NCBI RefSeq assembly: GCF_015070875.1
Contig: NZ_JADDIV010000005.1
Span: 372,001-436,000, forward strand
Origin: Ramlibacter pallidus
GTDB lineage: Bacteria; Pseudomonadota; Gammaproteobacteria; Burkholderiales; Burkholderiaceae_C
Direction: 5' to 3'
Length of the DNA stretch: 64,000 nucleotides
Part shown: piece after piece, positions 8,636-16,602 of the stretch
Layout of the letters: every line of letters starts with the position of its first letter
How positions within the stretch are numbered: position 1 is the stretch's first letter
Notes under the pieces: model-generated
What the model was told of the DNA's origin: nothing
What the model saw: only the letters and a program-made list of their open reading frames with translations
Database searches by the model: none
Program-made: the position numbers and the translations under genes

Positions 8636-8735
8636 TAGACTGGCTGCACGAAACGCCATTGCGGCGCGACGTGGACTAGAGAGAGTTCTTTCGGGATCTT
8701 CCTGCGCCCCCTCCCCGCGAGGGGGCCTTTTTTTT
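8636..8735 (+). ncRNA. Candidate small RNA, about 88 nt
   Basis: A -10-like TAGACT at 8636-8641 lies about 65 nt upstream of a strong intrinsic terminator (8706-8735), with no open frame between them. A transcript from about 8648 would contain a short hairpin (CGCC/GGCG around 8655), an unpaired UC-rich stretch (AGAGAGTTCTTTCGG) and the terminator with an 8-U tail, the usual build of an Hfq-type sRNA. No good -35 is visible. It could instead be only the 3' end of the phosphodiesterase mRNA. Confidence 0.4.
8706..8735 (+). terminator. Strong intrinsic terminator
   Basis: GCCCCCTC (8706-8713) and GAGGGGGC (8719-8726) form a perfect 8-bp stem with a 5-nt loop, followed by C and eight T (8728-8735). 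It ends transcription entering from the phosphodiesterase gene or a small RNA, 57 nt before the glutaminase start. Confidence 0.85.
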
Positions 8736-8792
8736 GCGGCGCGCGGAGCGGCGCCGCGCCCCGGCCGCGCGCAAAGGCCTTAAGGTTCCGCG

Positions 8793-9728
8793 ATGGACCG
8801 CAAGCTGCCCGCCGATGCCCAGGCTTTCCTCCAGGGACTGCTGGAACGCCACCGCGCGAACGAGGAAGGCAAGCTCACCGACTACCTGCCGGAGTTCGGG
8901 GCAACCGACCCGGGGACCTTCGCCGTGGCGGTGGCGACCGTGGACGGCGAACTCGCCTGCGCCGGCGACCACGGGCACGCGTTCACGCTGCAGTCGATGT
9001 CCAAGCCCTTCATCTACGGCCTGGCACTCGACCGCTTCGGGCGTGCCGACGTGCACCGCAAGGTGAGCGTGGAACCCACGGGCGAAGCGTTCAACTCGAT
9101 CATCGAGCTGGAAGAGGACCACCTGCCGTACAACCCGATGATCAACTCCGGCGCGATCGCCATGTCCGCGCTGCTGCACCATGCGGCGCCGGAGGGGGCG
9201 GCGGAGCAGATCATGGCGATGTTCGGGGCGTATCTCGGGCGTGAGGCGCGGCTGCACGAAGCGGTGGACGCGGGCGCGCTGGGCGGCAGCCACCGCAACC
9301 GCGCCATCGCGCACCTGCTGCGGCACTTCGAGGTGATCGGCGACGACATCGAAGGCGCGCTGTCGCTCTACGCGCGCCAGTGCGTCGTCGCGGTCGACAC
9401 GGCGGACCTCGCGATGATGGCGGCGACGCTGGCGAATGGCGGCGTGCAGCCGCGCACGGGGTGCCGCGCGATCGGGCGCGACCACCTACGCGACGTGCTC
9501 ACGCTGATGTTCACCTGCGGCATGTACGACTCCTCCGGCGCGTGGGCCTATACCGTCGGCCTTCCCGCCAAGAGCGGCGTGAGCGGCGGCATCCTGGCGG
9601 TGGTGCCGGGTCGCATGGGACTGGCGGTCTACTCGCCGCGGCTCGACGCGCACGGCCACAGCGTGCGCGGCGTGGAGGTCTTCAGGTCGTGGTCGGCGCA
9701 GTGGCGGCTGGGGATGTTCGATCGATGA
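8793..9728 (+). CDS. glsA: Glutaminase
   Basis: 311 residues, the length of bacterial glutaminase A, which deamidates L-glutamine to glutamate and ammonia in the cytoplasm. The serine-lactamase-like active site is visible: S68-M-S-K71 in TLQSMSKPF, then NPMINSGAIA, the YARQCV stretch, the GMYDSSGAWAY segment with the catalytic Tyr, and the KSGVSGGI loop. No regulatory ankyrin or STAS domain is attached. The gene follows a strong terminator, so it must have its own promoter. Its 3' end overlaps a convergent receiver gene by 47 nt. Confidence 0.95.
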   Translation: MDRKLPADAQAFLQGLLERHRANEEGKLTDYLPEFGATDPGTFAVAVATVDGELACAGDHGHAFTLQSMSKPFIYGLALDRFGRADVHRKVSVEPTGEAFNSIIELEEDHLPYNPMINSGAIAMSALLHHAAPEGAAEQIMAMFGAYLGREARLHEAVDAGALGGSHRNRAIAHLLRHFEVIGDDIEGALSLYARQCVVAVDTADLAMMAATLANGGVQPRTGCRAIGRDHLRDVLTLMFTCGMYDSSGAWAYTVGLPAKSGVSGGILAVVPGRMGLAVYSPRLDAHGHSVRGVEVFRSWSAQWRLGMFDR

Positions 9729-10107
9729 GGGCGCCGCGCTGCTGCGCCACTTGCACGAGCCACGCGATGAAATCGCTCGTCTGCGTCTTGTCGAACACGG
9801 CATCGGCGCCGAGGTTCATGCAGTGCTGGCGCACGCCGCCGGTGGCGTAGCCGCTGAAGACCGCCACCGCGCCCGCGTCCGGCGCCGCCTTCAGGGCCCG
9901 CAGCACGTTCATGCCCGTGCCTTCGTCGAGCACGAGATCGACGATCGCGACATCCCAGCCGCCCGGGTGTTCCTCCAGCCACAACTTGGCCTCGGCTTCG
10001 GTGCTCAAGGCGGAGACGACGCGGTACTGCCCCATGGACGCGAACAGGTCGTCCAGCAGCAGGCGCATGCCGCGCAGGTCCTCGAGCAGGAACACCCTCA
10101 GTTCCAC
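9682..10107 (-). CDS. Stand-alone response-regulator receiver protein
   Basis: 141 residues, essentially one CheY-like receiver: acidic pair E9/D10, phospho-acceptor D57 (AIVDLVLDEGTG), S85 and K107 (FDKTQ). There is no output domain, only a short Ala/Thr-rich tail. No kinase is adjacent, so the phospho-donor is unknown. The last 47 nt overlap the end of glsA on the opposite strand. Such orphan receivers with a VDLVLDEGTG motif are common in Burkholderiales; their partners are mostly unknown. Confidence 0.85.
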   Translation of the reverse strand: MELRVFLLEDLRGMRLLLDDLFASMGQYRVVSALSTEAEAKLWLEEHPGGWDVAIVDLVLDEGTGMNVLRALKAAPDAGAVAVFSGYATGGVRQHCMNLGADAVFDKTQTSDFIAWLVQVAQQRGALIDRTSPAATAPTTT

Positions 10108-10253
10108 CGGTCCTCCGTGAAGTGGTCACGCCATTGTCACTGTCGGCCGGGGCCGGCGGACATCGGTGCATCGAATCGTTTTTTTCTTCACTCCGGAAGG
10201 CACCACGGCGCGTCCCGGAATGCATAGACTGGCGTCCGGACTTCTCCGACGCC

Positions 10254-10466
10254 ATGGACCCGCTCGACCCCCTGCTCACCCTCAAGGAAGAGTTGGACGA
10301 CGCCGCCCGGCGCGAAACCGGGTGGCTGCGCCTGGCCCTGGCGCTCGCGCGCGACAAGGCTCCCGCCCACGTCGTCGACGAGGCCTATCGCAACCACGAA
10401 CTGGCCCGCGACCGTCGCCGGCAGCTGGTGCGGCACCTCGGCGCGTCGCTGCTGTCGCAGCTGTAG
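10254..10466 (+). CDS. Small hypothetical protein
   Basis: 70 residues, helical, rich in Leu, Arg, Asp and Glu; no signal peptide. A -10-like TAGACT sits at 10225-10230, 24 nt before the ATG. Codon use resembles the neighbours, and an upstream in-frame ATG (10122) is rejected because it would overlap the divergent receiver's promoter region and has poor coding character. No family recognised; it may be a coiled helical protein. Confidence 0.55.
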   Translation: MDPLDPLLTLKEELDDAARRETGWLRLALALARDKAPAHVVDEAYRNHELARDRRRQLVRHLGASLLSQL

Positions 10467-10484
10467 CGGCAGCCGCCCTGCGGC

Positions 10485-10799
10485 TTACTGCCGCCGCGGG
10501 TTGTTCGGCCGCGCGTCCTGGCGGTTCGGTACCCCGTCGTTGTCCCGGTCCGGATCGACCCGGTTGCGCAGGCCGTCGCCGTCGCGGTCCCGGTTGCGGC
10601 CGTCGCGCCGCTGCACGTCGGTGCGGTACACCGGATAGCTGCCATACACGCCGCCGTAGACCGGGCCGGGATAGTAGCCGCCCGGCGAGGCATACACGCC
10701 GGGCTGGCCGTGGTAGCCGTAGCTGCCGTACGGATCGCCGTAGCCGACGCAACCCGCCAGGGCGGCACACGCGGCGATGGGAAGCAGGATCTTGATCAT
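10485..10799 (-). CDS. Small lipoprotein with a calcium-type Asp-rich tail
   Basis: 104 residues, with a strong Shine-Dalgarno (GGAGGT) on the minus strand just before the ATG. The lipobox LAGC at about residues 14-17 predicts an outer-membrane or periplasmic lipoprotein. Residues 18-60 are rich in Gly, Tyr and Pro (GYYPGPVYGG). The C-terminal 40 residues carry Asp-rich repeats (DRDGDG, DPDRDNDG) resembling thrombospondin type 3 calcium-binding motifs. It is probably a surface-attached structural protein. The upstream in-frame ATG at 10844 is rejected because the signal peptide starts at MIKILL. Confidence 0.75.
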   Translation of the reverse strand: MIKILLPIAACAALAGCVGYGDPYGSYGYHGQPGVYASPGGYYPGPVYGGVYGSYPVYRTDVQRRDGRNRDRDGDGLRNRVDPDRDNDGVPNRQDARPNNPRRQ

Positions 10800-10899
10800 G
10801 AGGGACCTCCGCGATGGGATGCCGCGAGTGTTCTCCCTCCGCAACGCGGCCGGGGCAAGCGGAAGGCGGGAGCGGGTGTAGGAGCGCAGGGGCGCGCCC

Positions 10900-10905
10900 T
10901 ACAAT
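10900..10905 (+). promoter_or_regulatory. -10-like element before the Bug-type binding protein
   Basis: TACAAT at 10900-10905, 26 nt before the GTG start, with no clear -35. Likely promoter of the binding-protein/esterase operon. Confidence 0.35.
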
Positions 10906-10931
10906 CCGCCGCAAACACCCTGGAGACCCAC

Positions 10932-11900
10932 GTGCGCCGCACCTTCCTGTCCTTGGCCGTCCTGGCCGCCGCCTCCTTCTTCACCACTGCCGCCACGGCG
11001 CAAGCCTGGCCCAGCAAGCCGATCCGCGCGGTCGTGCCGTTCGCGCCCGGCAGCGCCACCGACCAGATCGGGCGGGCGTTCGCCGCGGAGATGGCCAAGG
11101 TGCTCAACCAGCCGATCGTCATCGACAACAAGCCCGGCGTGAACGGCATGCTCGGGGCCGCGGAGGTCGCCAAGGCCGCGCCGGACGGCTACACGATCCT
11201 GATCGGCACCAACAGCACCAACGCGGCGCTGAAGAGCCTGATGAAGCAGCTGCCGTACAACCAGGACACCGCCTTCGCGCCGCTGGGCTACATGGGCTCG
11301 GTGCCGCTGATCGTGGCCGTCAACAACGACGTGCCCGCGAAGAACCTGCGCGAGCTGGTGAACCTGGCCAAGACCAAGGCTGGCCACGTCACCTTCGCCA
11401 GCGCCAGCACCTCGCAGCTGGTCTCCACCGAGATGCTCGCCAGCATGGCCGGCGTGCAGATGACCAACGTGCCGTACAAGAGCGGCCCGGCGGCGATGAC
11501 CGACCTGATCGGCGGCCAGGTGATGCTGTTCACCGCCGACTTCGCCGTGATGCTGCCGCAGGTGAAGGGCGGCAAGGTGCGCGGCCTGGCCGTCACTTCG
11601 ACGCAGCGCTCCGCGGCCATCCCCGAACTGCCCACGGTCAACGAGGCGCTGGGCCTGAAGGACTACGAGCTGATCGCCTACTTCGCGATGTTCGCCCCGG
11701 CCGGCACGCCGCCCGAGATCGTGGCGAAGCTGAACCAGGCCATCAACGCCGCCGCCAACAGCAAGGAGCTGCAGGAGAAGTTCGCGCCCATCGGCTTCGT
11801 CGTCGAGCCGGGCACGCCGGAAGCGCTGGCGCGCCGCACGCAGCTCGAGACGGCCAAGTGGGCCAAGGCGATCCGCGACGCGAAGATCGAACCGCAGTGA
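10932..11900 (+). CDS. TctC/Bug-type periplasmic substrate-binding protein
   Basis: 322 residues, starting at a GTG preceded by GGAGA. A signal peptide covers about 1-23 (ending TAAT-AQ). The mature start AWPSKPIRAVVPFAPGSATDQIGR and the APDGYTILIGTNSTNA motif are diagnostic of Bug proteins, which bind carboxylates and other small acids for tripartite tricarboxylate transporters. No TctA/TctB permease genes are nearby, which is normal for this greatly expanded family in Burkholderiales; the ligand cannot be predicted. It overlaps the following esterase gene by 4 nt (GTGA). Confidence 0.93.
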   Translation: MRRTFLSLAVLAAASFFTTAATAQAWPSKPIRAVVPFAPGSATDQIGRAFAAEMAKVLNQPIVIDNKPGVNGMLGAAEVAKAAPDGYTILIGTNSTNAALKSLMKQLPYNQDTAFAPLGYMGSVPLIVAVNNDVPAKNLRELVNLAKTKAGHVTFASASTSQLVSTEMLASMAGVQMTNVPYKSGPAAMTDLIGGQVMLFTADFAVMLPQVKGGKVRGLAVTSTQRSAAIPELPTVNEALGLKDYELIAYFAMFAPAGTPPEIVAKLNQAINAAANSKELQEKFAPIGFVVEPGTPEALARRTQLETAKWAKAIRDAKIEPQ

Positions 11901-12535
11901 CGCGGCGCCGCGCCGTCCTGCTCGCGCCGCTCGCGGCGGCCCTGCTGGCGGCCTGCGGGCGCAAGCCGAAGAAGGCGGCGGCGCTGCCGGCGGGCACGCC
12001 GGTGCTCGCGCTGGGCGACTCGATCACCTTCGGCACCGGGGCCGGCACCGAGGCGAGCTATCCGTCGGTGCTCGCCGGGCTGACCGGGTGGAAGGTGGTG
12101 AACGCGGGCGTCCCCGGCGACACCTCGGCCGGTGCACTGGCGCGGCTTCCCGCGCTGCTGCAGGAGCACGCTCCCGCCCTGGTGCTGGTGAGCATCGGCG
12201 GCAACGATTTCCTGCGCCGGTTGCCCCTGGCGGAGACGCGCGCCAACCTCCGCAGCATCTGCGAGGCGGCCGTGACCGCCGGCGCGCAGGTGGTGCTGGT
12301 TGCCGTGCCGGAGGCGAATGCGATGGCGGCCTTGGCGCGATCGCTCGCGGACCATGCGATGTATGCGGAACTGGCGGCGGAAATGAAGCTGCCGCTGTAT
12401 GCCGGAGGCTGGGCGGCGGTGCTCAGCGATCCCGCGCTGCGCTCGGACCCGATCCATGCGAATGGCGCGGGCTACGGGAAGTTCGCGCGCGGCCTGGCCG
12501 ACTACTTGCGCGAGATCGGCCTGGTCCCGGCATGA
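11897..12535 (+). CDS. GDSL/SGNH-family esterase lipoprotein
   Basis: 212 residues from a GTG that overlaps the previous stop. The N-terminus has a lipobox (LLAACG), so the enzyme should be membrane-anchored in the periplasm. SGNH blocks are clear: LALGDSITFG (nucleophile Ser), the Gly block VNAGVPGDTSAG, the Asn block SIGGNDFLRR, and the C-terminal DPIHANGAGY with catalytic Asp and His. It resembles TesA/arylesterase thioesterases. Translational coupling to a Bug binding protein suggests co-expression, but a functional link is not obvious. Confidence 0.9.
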   Translation: MTRRRAVLLAPLAAALLAACGRKPKKAAALPAGTPVLALGDSITFGTGAGTEASYPSVLAGLTGWKVVNAGVPGDTSAGALARLPALLQEHAPALVLVSIGGNDFLRRLPLAETRANLRSICEAAVTAGAQVVLVAVPEANAMAALARSLADHAMYAELAAEMKLPLYAGGWAAVLSDPALRSDPIHANGAGYGKFARGLADYLREIGLVPA

Positions 12536-12849
12536 GCATGGACGATCCCAACCAGATTGAGGTGCCGCCCTCGTTCCTCGCGCTGTTCGCCACGCCCTCG
12601 GGCCTGCGCCTGACGGAGCCGATCTCCTTCGTGCGGGAACGCTACGAGCTCTGCGAGGACCTGGCGCAGGCGCTCACCGAACAGGCGGCCGCGGCGCAGT
12701 TCCGCACCGGCGACGCCGAGTCCGTGGTGCTGCGCAAGATGCAGGCGGCGCTGTCGGTGGACGGCTCGGCCGTCGAACCGCGCGAGGCGCAGTGGGTGGT
12801 GCGCCGCCTGGCCGAGCTGCTCGGGTGGCCGCAGCCGGAGGACGGCTAG
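12532..12849 (+). CDS. Conserved hypothetical cytoplasmic protein
   Basis: 105 residues, starting at an ATGA overlap with the esterase gene, so it is the third gene of that operon. No signal peptide or known motif. The C-terminal half is helical (EAQWVVRRLAELLGW). Such short coupled proteins are common in Comamonadaceae, but I recognise no function. It converges with the DUF1697 gene, leaving only 3 nt between stops. Confidence 0.65.
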   Translation: MSMDDPNQIEVPPSFLALFATPSGLRLTEPISFVRERYELCEDLAQALTEQAAAAQFRTGDAESVVLRKMQAALSVDGSAVEPREAQWVVRRLAELLGWPQPEDG

Positions 12850-12852
12850 GAC

Positions 12853-13377
12853 TCAGTCCGCCTGGCCCGCGGCGCAGACCTTGCGCACGGTGTCCCAGGT
12901 GCGCGTGGTCACGTCCTTGCCGAAGGCACGCTCGATCACCCCCATGAAGGCGGCCGCCTTCGGTCCGGGCACGTAGGCGCTGTACAGCTCCAGTCCCTCC
13001 AGGCGCAGCATGCTGGCGCCATCCGACCGCACGGGCAGCTCCGGTGCGTCCGCCGGTGCGGCAGCCAGGAAGGTGACGACGCGCTTGGCGCCCGCCGGAA
13101 GGCGGAAGGCGCGGTACGGGTCGGCCTCCAGCATCGCCTGCAAGGCCGCGACCGGGCGCACGATGGTGAGGAAGCTGCGCCCCAGGTGCTCCTGCATCGC
13201 CGCTTCGGCCTTGCGCGCGATGGCGCGCGGCGTGCCGGTGGCGCCGAACACCACGTTGCCGCTGGAGAGCACCGTCTTCACGCCGGTGAAGCCCGCGGCT
13301 TCCATGGCCCGCGCCAGGTCGGCCATGCGGCAGTTCATCGGGTTCACGCCGCGCAGGAAGGCCGCATGGCGCTTCAT
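12853..13377 (-). CDS. DUF1697 family protein
   Basis: 174 residues with the DUF1697 signature at the N-terminus: FLRGVNPMNCRMADLARAM followed by VLSSGNVVF. The function of the family is unknown; it has a small alpha/beta fold. It starts at ATGA overlapping the ArsR-family regulator stop, so the two are co-translated, and the regulator probably controls this gene as well. Confidence 0.88.
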   Translation of the reverse strand: MKRHAAFLRGVNPMNCRMADLARAMEAAGFTGVKTVLSSGNVVFGATGTPRAIARKAEAAMQEHLGRSFLTIVRPVAALQAMLEADPYRAFRLPAGAKRVVTFLAAAPADAPELPVRSDGASMLRLEGLELYSAYVPGPKAAAFMGVIERAFGKDVTTRTWDTVRKVCAAGQAD

Positions 13378-14090
13378 GCGGAGGGCTCCATCACGCGCTG
13401 CCAGCGGGCCAGCCCCAGCCAGTCGCGGAAGGCCGCCGCGCCGGCGGGCGTCAACGCGAGCGTGCGCACGCGCGGCTTGCGCAGCAGCCAGCCCTGGTCG
13501 AGGCAATGCGTGCAGAGCAGGGCGCCGAGGCGCCCGGCCAGGTGCATGCGGCGTTCACCCCAGTCCAGGCACGGCCGGCACGCCGGACGGGACGCCGGCG
13601 CGGCGAGGGTGGAGGGCAGCGCGAGGCCCAGGGCCTGCAACGGCGAAGCGGCTCTGGCCGTGAGGACCGCCGTTTCGTCCTCGATCACGACGGCGCCGTC
13701 CTCGACCAGCCGGTCCGCGATCGCGACGGCGATGCGCCCGGCCAGGTGGTCGTAGCAGGTGCGCGCCAGCCGCATGGCGGGGTCTCGCGGCCCCGTGCTC
13801 ACCGGCGGAGCGGCGGGCGCCACCGACAGCTGCATGATCCCTTCGAGCACCCGCGCCACCTCCGCCGATGCCAGCCGGTGGTAGCGGTGCCGGCCCTGGC
13901 GGTCGAGCCGCAGCAGCCCGCCCTCGACCAGCAGCGCGAGGTGCCGGCTCGCCGTCGGCGCCGCCACGTTCGCGGCGGCCGCGAGTTCGTTGGCGGTGAG
14001 GGCGCGGCCGTCCATCAACGCGAGCAGCATGCCGGCCCGCGCCGGCTCGCCGACCAGCGCGGCGATGCGGGCGACCTGGTTGGTGTTCAT
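13374..14090 (-). CDS. ArsR-family transcriptional regulator
   Basis: 238 residues. The first 90 form an ArsR-type winged helix: [39 protein letters not shown] (recognition helix) and the [10 protein letters not shown] wing. The long C-terminal part is unusual for ArsR proteins (about 100 residues are typical). It includes a second helical region and several Cys ([15 protein letters not shown]) that could bind metal or sense redox state. It is coupled to the DUF1697 gene and divergent from the NIPSNAP gene with 106 nt between starts, a layout that suggests control of both directions. The DNA-binding call is firm; the ligand is not known. Confidence 0.88.
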   Translation of the reverse strand: MNTNQVARIAALVGEPARAGMLLALMDGRALTANELAAAANVAAPTASRHLALLVEGGLLRLDRQGRHRYHRLASAEVARVLEGIMQLSVAPAAPPVSTGPRDPAMRLARTCYDHLAGRIAVAIADRLVEDGAVVIEDETAVLTARAASPLQALGLALPSTLAAPASRPACRPCLDWGERRMHLAGRLGALLCTHCLDQGWLLRKPRVRTLALTPAGAAAFRDWLGLARWQRVMEPSA

Positions 14091-14196
14091 GCCCGCGAGT
14101 TTGCACCAGCGGGCGGCGCCACGTTTCGTCGCGCAGCGAAGCATCGGCAGCGGTGCGCCCCCCACCATCGGGTCTTCCCTTTCCCTGGAGGACCCC

Positions 14197-14520
14197 ATGC
14201 GCGTCACCTGCTTCATCCGCTACCAGATCGACCCGTTCCAGCGCGAGGCCTTCGCGGCCTATGCAGCCCAGTGGGGCCGCATCATCCCGCGCTGCGGCGG
14301 CCGCCTGCTGGGCTATTTCCTGCCGCACGAAGGCACCAATGACATCGCCTGGGGGCTGATCGGGTTCGACAGCCTGGCAGACTACGAGGCTTACCGGGCC
14401 CGGCTGCGCGCGGACCCCGAAGGGCGCGACAACTTCGCACTGGCACAGCGGCAGAAATTCATCCTGCGCGAGGAGCGCACCTTCTGCGAGGCGGTGCCCG
14501 GCACTTTCGCACCCAGCTGA
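14197..14520 (+). CDS. NIPSNAP family protein
   Basis: 107 residues, one ferredoxin-like alpha/beta barrel domain of the NIPSNAP type ([15 protein letters not shown] at the start, [17 protein letters not shown] in the middle). Members are small dimeric proteins of uncertain function. The ATG is preceded by GGAGG at 14187-14191. It is divergent from the ArsR-family regulator, which probably controls it. Confidence 0.85.
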   Translation: MRVTCFIRYQIDPFQREAFAAYAAQWGRIIPRCGGRLLGYFLPHEGTNDIAWGLIGFDSLADYEAYRARLRADPEGRDNFALAQRQKFILREERTFCEAVPGTFAPS

Positions 14521-14590
14521 TCGGGAGGGGCGCGTCGCGTCGGGCGCTGGACTTTGCGGATCGCGGACCTCCATGGGCCTGCTCGCGCCG

Positions 14591-14596
14591 TAGAAT
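14591..14596 (+). promoter_or_regulatory. -10 element 10 nt from the start codon
   Basis: TAGAAT at 14591-14596. The ATG chosen at 14607 would leave an mRNA leader of only a few nucleotides, in line with other starts in this window. Confidence 0.4.
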
Positions 14597-14606
14597 GCCC
14601 TCGCCC

Positions 14607-14906
14607 ATGAGCCTCATCCTCTCCCACAAGGTGCTCGACGAAGTGCTGCAGAAGCACGGCGTCAAGCCCAACGACCTCGCCGGCATCGACCGCCTGTTCG
14701 GCGGCGCCGACGGCTACTACTGGTACCACACGCTGCGCCATCTCTGCCCCAAGGGGCAGATCATCACGTGGGAAAGCGTGGAGGAGATGCGCGCCGCGGT
14801 GCAGGGGCACGAGGACGAGACCGCGGCCGAGGACGAAGTGAAGCCGCAGGCGCTGCAGGACGCGCACGTCGCGGCCATCGCCAGGCACCTCGCCACCGCC
14901 GTCTAG
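14607..14906 (+). CDS. Conserved hypothetical protein
   Basis: 99 residues. The core VLDEVLQKHGVKPNDLAGIDRLFGGADGYYWYHTLRHLCP followed by an acidic stretch is conserved in my recollection of Comamonadaceae genomes, but without a function. No signal peptide. An ATG 12 nt upstream (14595) is in frame but falls inside the -10-like TAGAATG, so 14607 is preferred. It converges with the LysE-type exporter gene. Confidence 0.7.
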   Translation: MSLILSHKVLDEVLQKHGVKPNDLAGIDRLFGGADGYYWYHTLRHLCPKGQIITWESVEEMRAAVQGHEDETAAEDEVKPQALQDAHVAAIARHLATAV

Positions 14907-14909
14907 CGC

Positions 14910-15536
14910 TCAGGCGGCGGCCCAGCCCGTCCAGAGGGCCCAGGCGGCCGTGCCCACCAGGAGCGCGGCCACCCCGCGTCCCAGCACGGACTGGGCGCCG
15001 ACGGAATCCCGCAGGTTGGCCCGCAGCCCCGCGGCGCCGAAGGCCACGGCGCCGTACACCAGCACCTGCGTCACCGCGATGATCGCGCCGAGCGCGACCA
15101 CCTGCGCCAGCAGCGTGTCCTGTCCCGGCCGGATGAACTGCGGGAACACCGCGACCATGAACACGTACGCCTTCGGGTTCAGCAGGCACGTGACCATGGC
15201 GCGCGTGAAGGCGGACCGCATGGTGCGCGGCCGGCCGGTTTCGACGTCGGTCATGGTCGCGGGCGAACGCCAGAGGCCGATGCCCATCCAGGCGACGTAG
15301 AGCGCGCCGGCCACCAGGATCGCGTTGAACGCGGCCGGGAAGAGCTGCAGCAGCAACCCCACGCCCAGGGCGCCCATGGCGGTGTGGACGATGCCGCCGG
15401 CGACCAGCCCGCCAACCGCGGCGAGGCCCGTCCGGCGCCCGCCGACGAGCGCGCTGGAGAGCACGAAGGCCATGTCCATGCCGGGGATGACGATGATGCC
15501 GAAGACGAACAGCGCGAACAGCCAGAGATGGTCCAT
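14910..15536 (-). CDS. LysE/RhtB-family amino-acid exporter
   Basis: 208 residues, six predicted transmembrane helices. The N-terminal FVFGIIVIPGMDMAFVLSSALVGGRR and the central TCLLNPKAYVFMVAVFPQF are the family hallmarks. These proteins export amino acids or homoserine lactone-like compounds across the inner membrane. The start at MDHLWLF is preferred over an ATG 57 nt upstream because it opens the first helix directly; GGAAGG lies upstream. It is divergent from the WYL regulator, which may control it. Confidence 0.92.
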   Translation of the reverse strand: MDHLWLFALFVFGIIVIPGMDMAFVLSSALVGGRRTGLAAVGGLVAGGIVHTAMGALGVGLLLQLFPAAFNAILVAGALYVAWMGIGLWRSPATMTDVETGRPRTMRSAFTRAMVTCLLNPKAYVFMVAVFPQFIRPGQDTLLAQVVALGAIIAVTQVLVYGAVAFGAAGLRANLRDSVGAQSVLGRGVAALLVGTAAWALWTGWAAA

Positions 15537-15613
15537 GGGGGGCTTCCTTCCTTGCAGGTGAAGGAAGGCAGTCTGCGGCGGCATACATGCCAACCTGCGG
15601 CATGTATTTGGCC

Positions 15614-15619
15614 TAGACT
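15614..15619 (+). promoter_or_regulatory. -10 element giving a leaderless mRNA
   Basis: TAGACT at 15614-15619, in the context TTGGCCTAGACTG. The ATG at 15626 begins 7 nt after its last base, the normal transcription start distance, and no Shine-Dalgarno is present. Confidence 0.5.
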
Positions 15620-15625
15620 GTCCCC

Positions 15626-16591
15626 ATGCGTGCGAGCCGGCTCCTGTCCATCCAGATGCTGCTGGAGACGCACGGCCGCATGAGCGCCCCGGCGCTCGCC
15701 CGGGCCCTCGAGGTGTCGGTGCGCACCCTGCACCGCGACATCGACGAACTCACGACGGCCGGCGTCCCCGTGTACGCCGAGCGCGGGCGGGCCGGCGGCT
15801 TCCAGCTGATGCCGGGATGGAAGACGACGCTCACCGGCCTGACGCCCGCGGAGTCCGAGGTGGTGTTCCTGGCGGGACTCGCGGGTCCGGCGGCGGACCT
15901 GGGCCTGGCCACCAAGGTCGAAAGCGCGCAGCTCAAGCTGCTCGCCGCGCTGCCCGCGCCGATGCGCGGCGACGCGCAGCGCATCAGCTCGCGGCTGCAC
16001 CTCGACCCCGTGGAGTGGTACCGCGAGCCGGACCCCGTGCCGCACCTGCCGCTGGCGGCGACGGCGGTGTGGGAAGGACGGCAGCTGGCGATCACCTACG
16101 AGAGCTGGACGCAGACCGGGCGGCGGACCGTGCATCCCCTCGGGCTCGTCCTGAAGGCCGGCATCTGGTACCTGGTGGCGGCGCGCGAACGCAAGGTGCG
16201 CACCTGGCGCATCTCCAGCATTCAGGAAGCGGTGCTGCAGGACAAGCCGGTGCTGCGCCCCAAGGGCTTCGACCTGGCCGCCTACTGGCGCGATGCGGTG
16301 CGCCGCTTCGAGGCGGGCGTGTACACCGGTGAAGCGCTCGTCGCCGCCACCCCGCGCGGGCTGGTCGAGCTGCGGCGCATCAATGCCGCGCTGGCGCTGG
16401 CCGTGGCGCGCGCGACGCCGCCGGCGCGCGCGGGCGGACGCAGCCACGTGCGGATGCCGATCGAATCGGTCCCGCATGCGGCGGGCCAACTGCTGCGCCT
16501 GTTCCCGGAGGTGGAGGCGCTGGAACCCCCCGAGCTGCGGCAGGAACTGCGGCGCCGCAGCACCGCCGCCGCGCGGGCGTACCGGGCGTAA
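15626..16591 (+). CDS. YafY-type HTH/WYL transcriptional regulator
   Basis: 321 residues. An HTH_11 domain at the N-terminus (RLLSIQMLLETHGRMSAPALA, with RTLHRDIDEL as recognition helix) is followed by GRAGGFQLMPGW. The WYL ligand-binding domain occupies about 135-215 (ITYESW, HPLGLVLKAGIWYLVA), with a C-terminal WCX-like extension. WYL regulators sense nucleotides or small ligands. It starts 90 nt from the divergent LysE-type exporter, the natural target, and its mRNA seems leaderless. Confidence 0.9.
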   Translation: MRASRLLSIQMLLETHGRMSAPALARALEVSVRTLHRDIDELTTAGVPVYAERGRAGGFQLMPGWKTTLTGLTPAESEVVFLAGLAGPAADLGLATKVESAQLKLLAALPAPMRGDAQRISSRLHLDPVEWYREPDPVPHLPLAATAVWEGRQLAITYESWTQTGRRTVHPLGLVLKAGIWYLVAARERKVRTWRISSIQEAVLQDKPVLRPKGFDLAAYWRDAVRRFEAGVYTGEALVAATPRGLVELRRINAALALAVARATPPARAGGRSHVRMPIESVPHAAGQLLRLFPEVEALEPPELRQELRRRSTAAARAYRA

Positions 16592-16594
16592 ACT
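16589..16594 (+). promoter_or_regulatory. -10-like element before the KTSC gene
   Basis: TAAACT at 16589-16594 overlaps the stop codon of the WYL regulator, 8 nt before the next ATG; another nearly leaderless arrangement. Confidence 0.35.
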
Positions 16595-16602
16595 GGCGCG
16601 GC

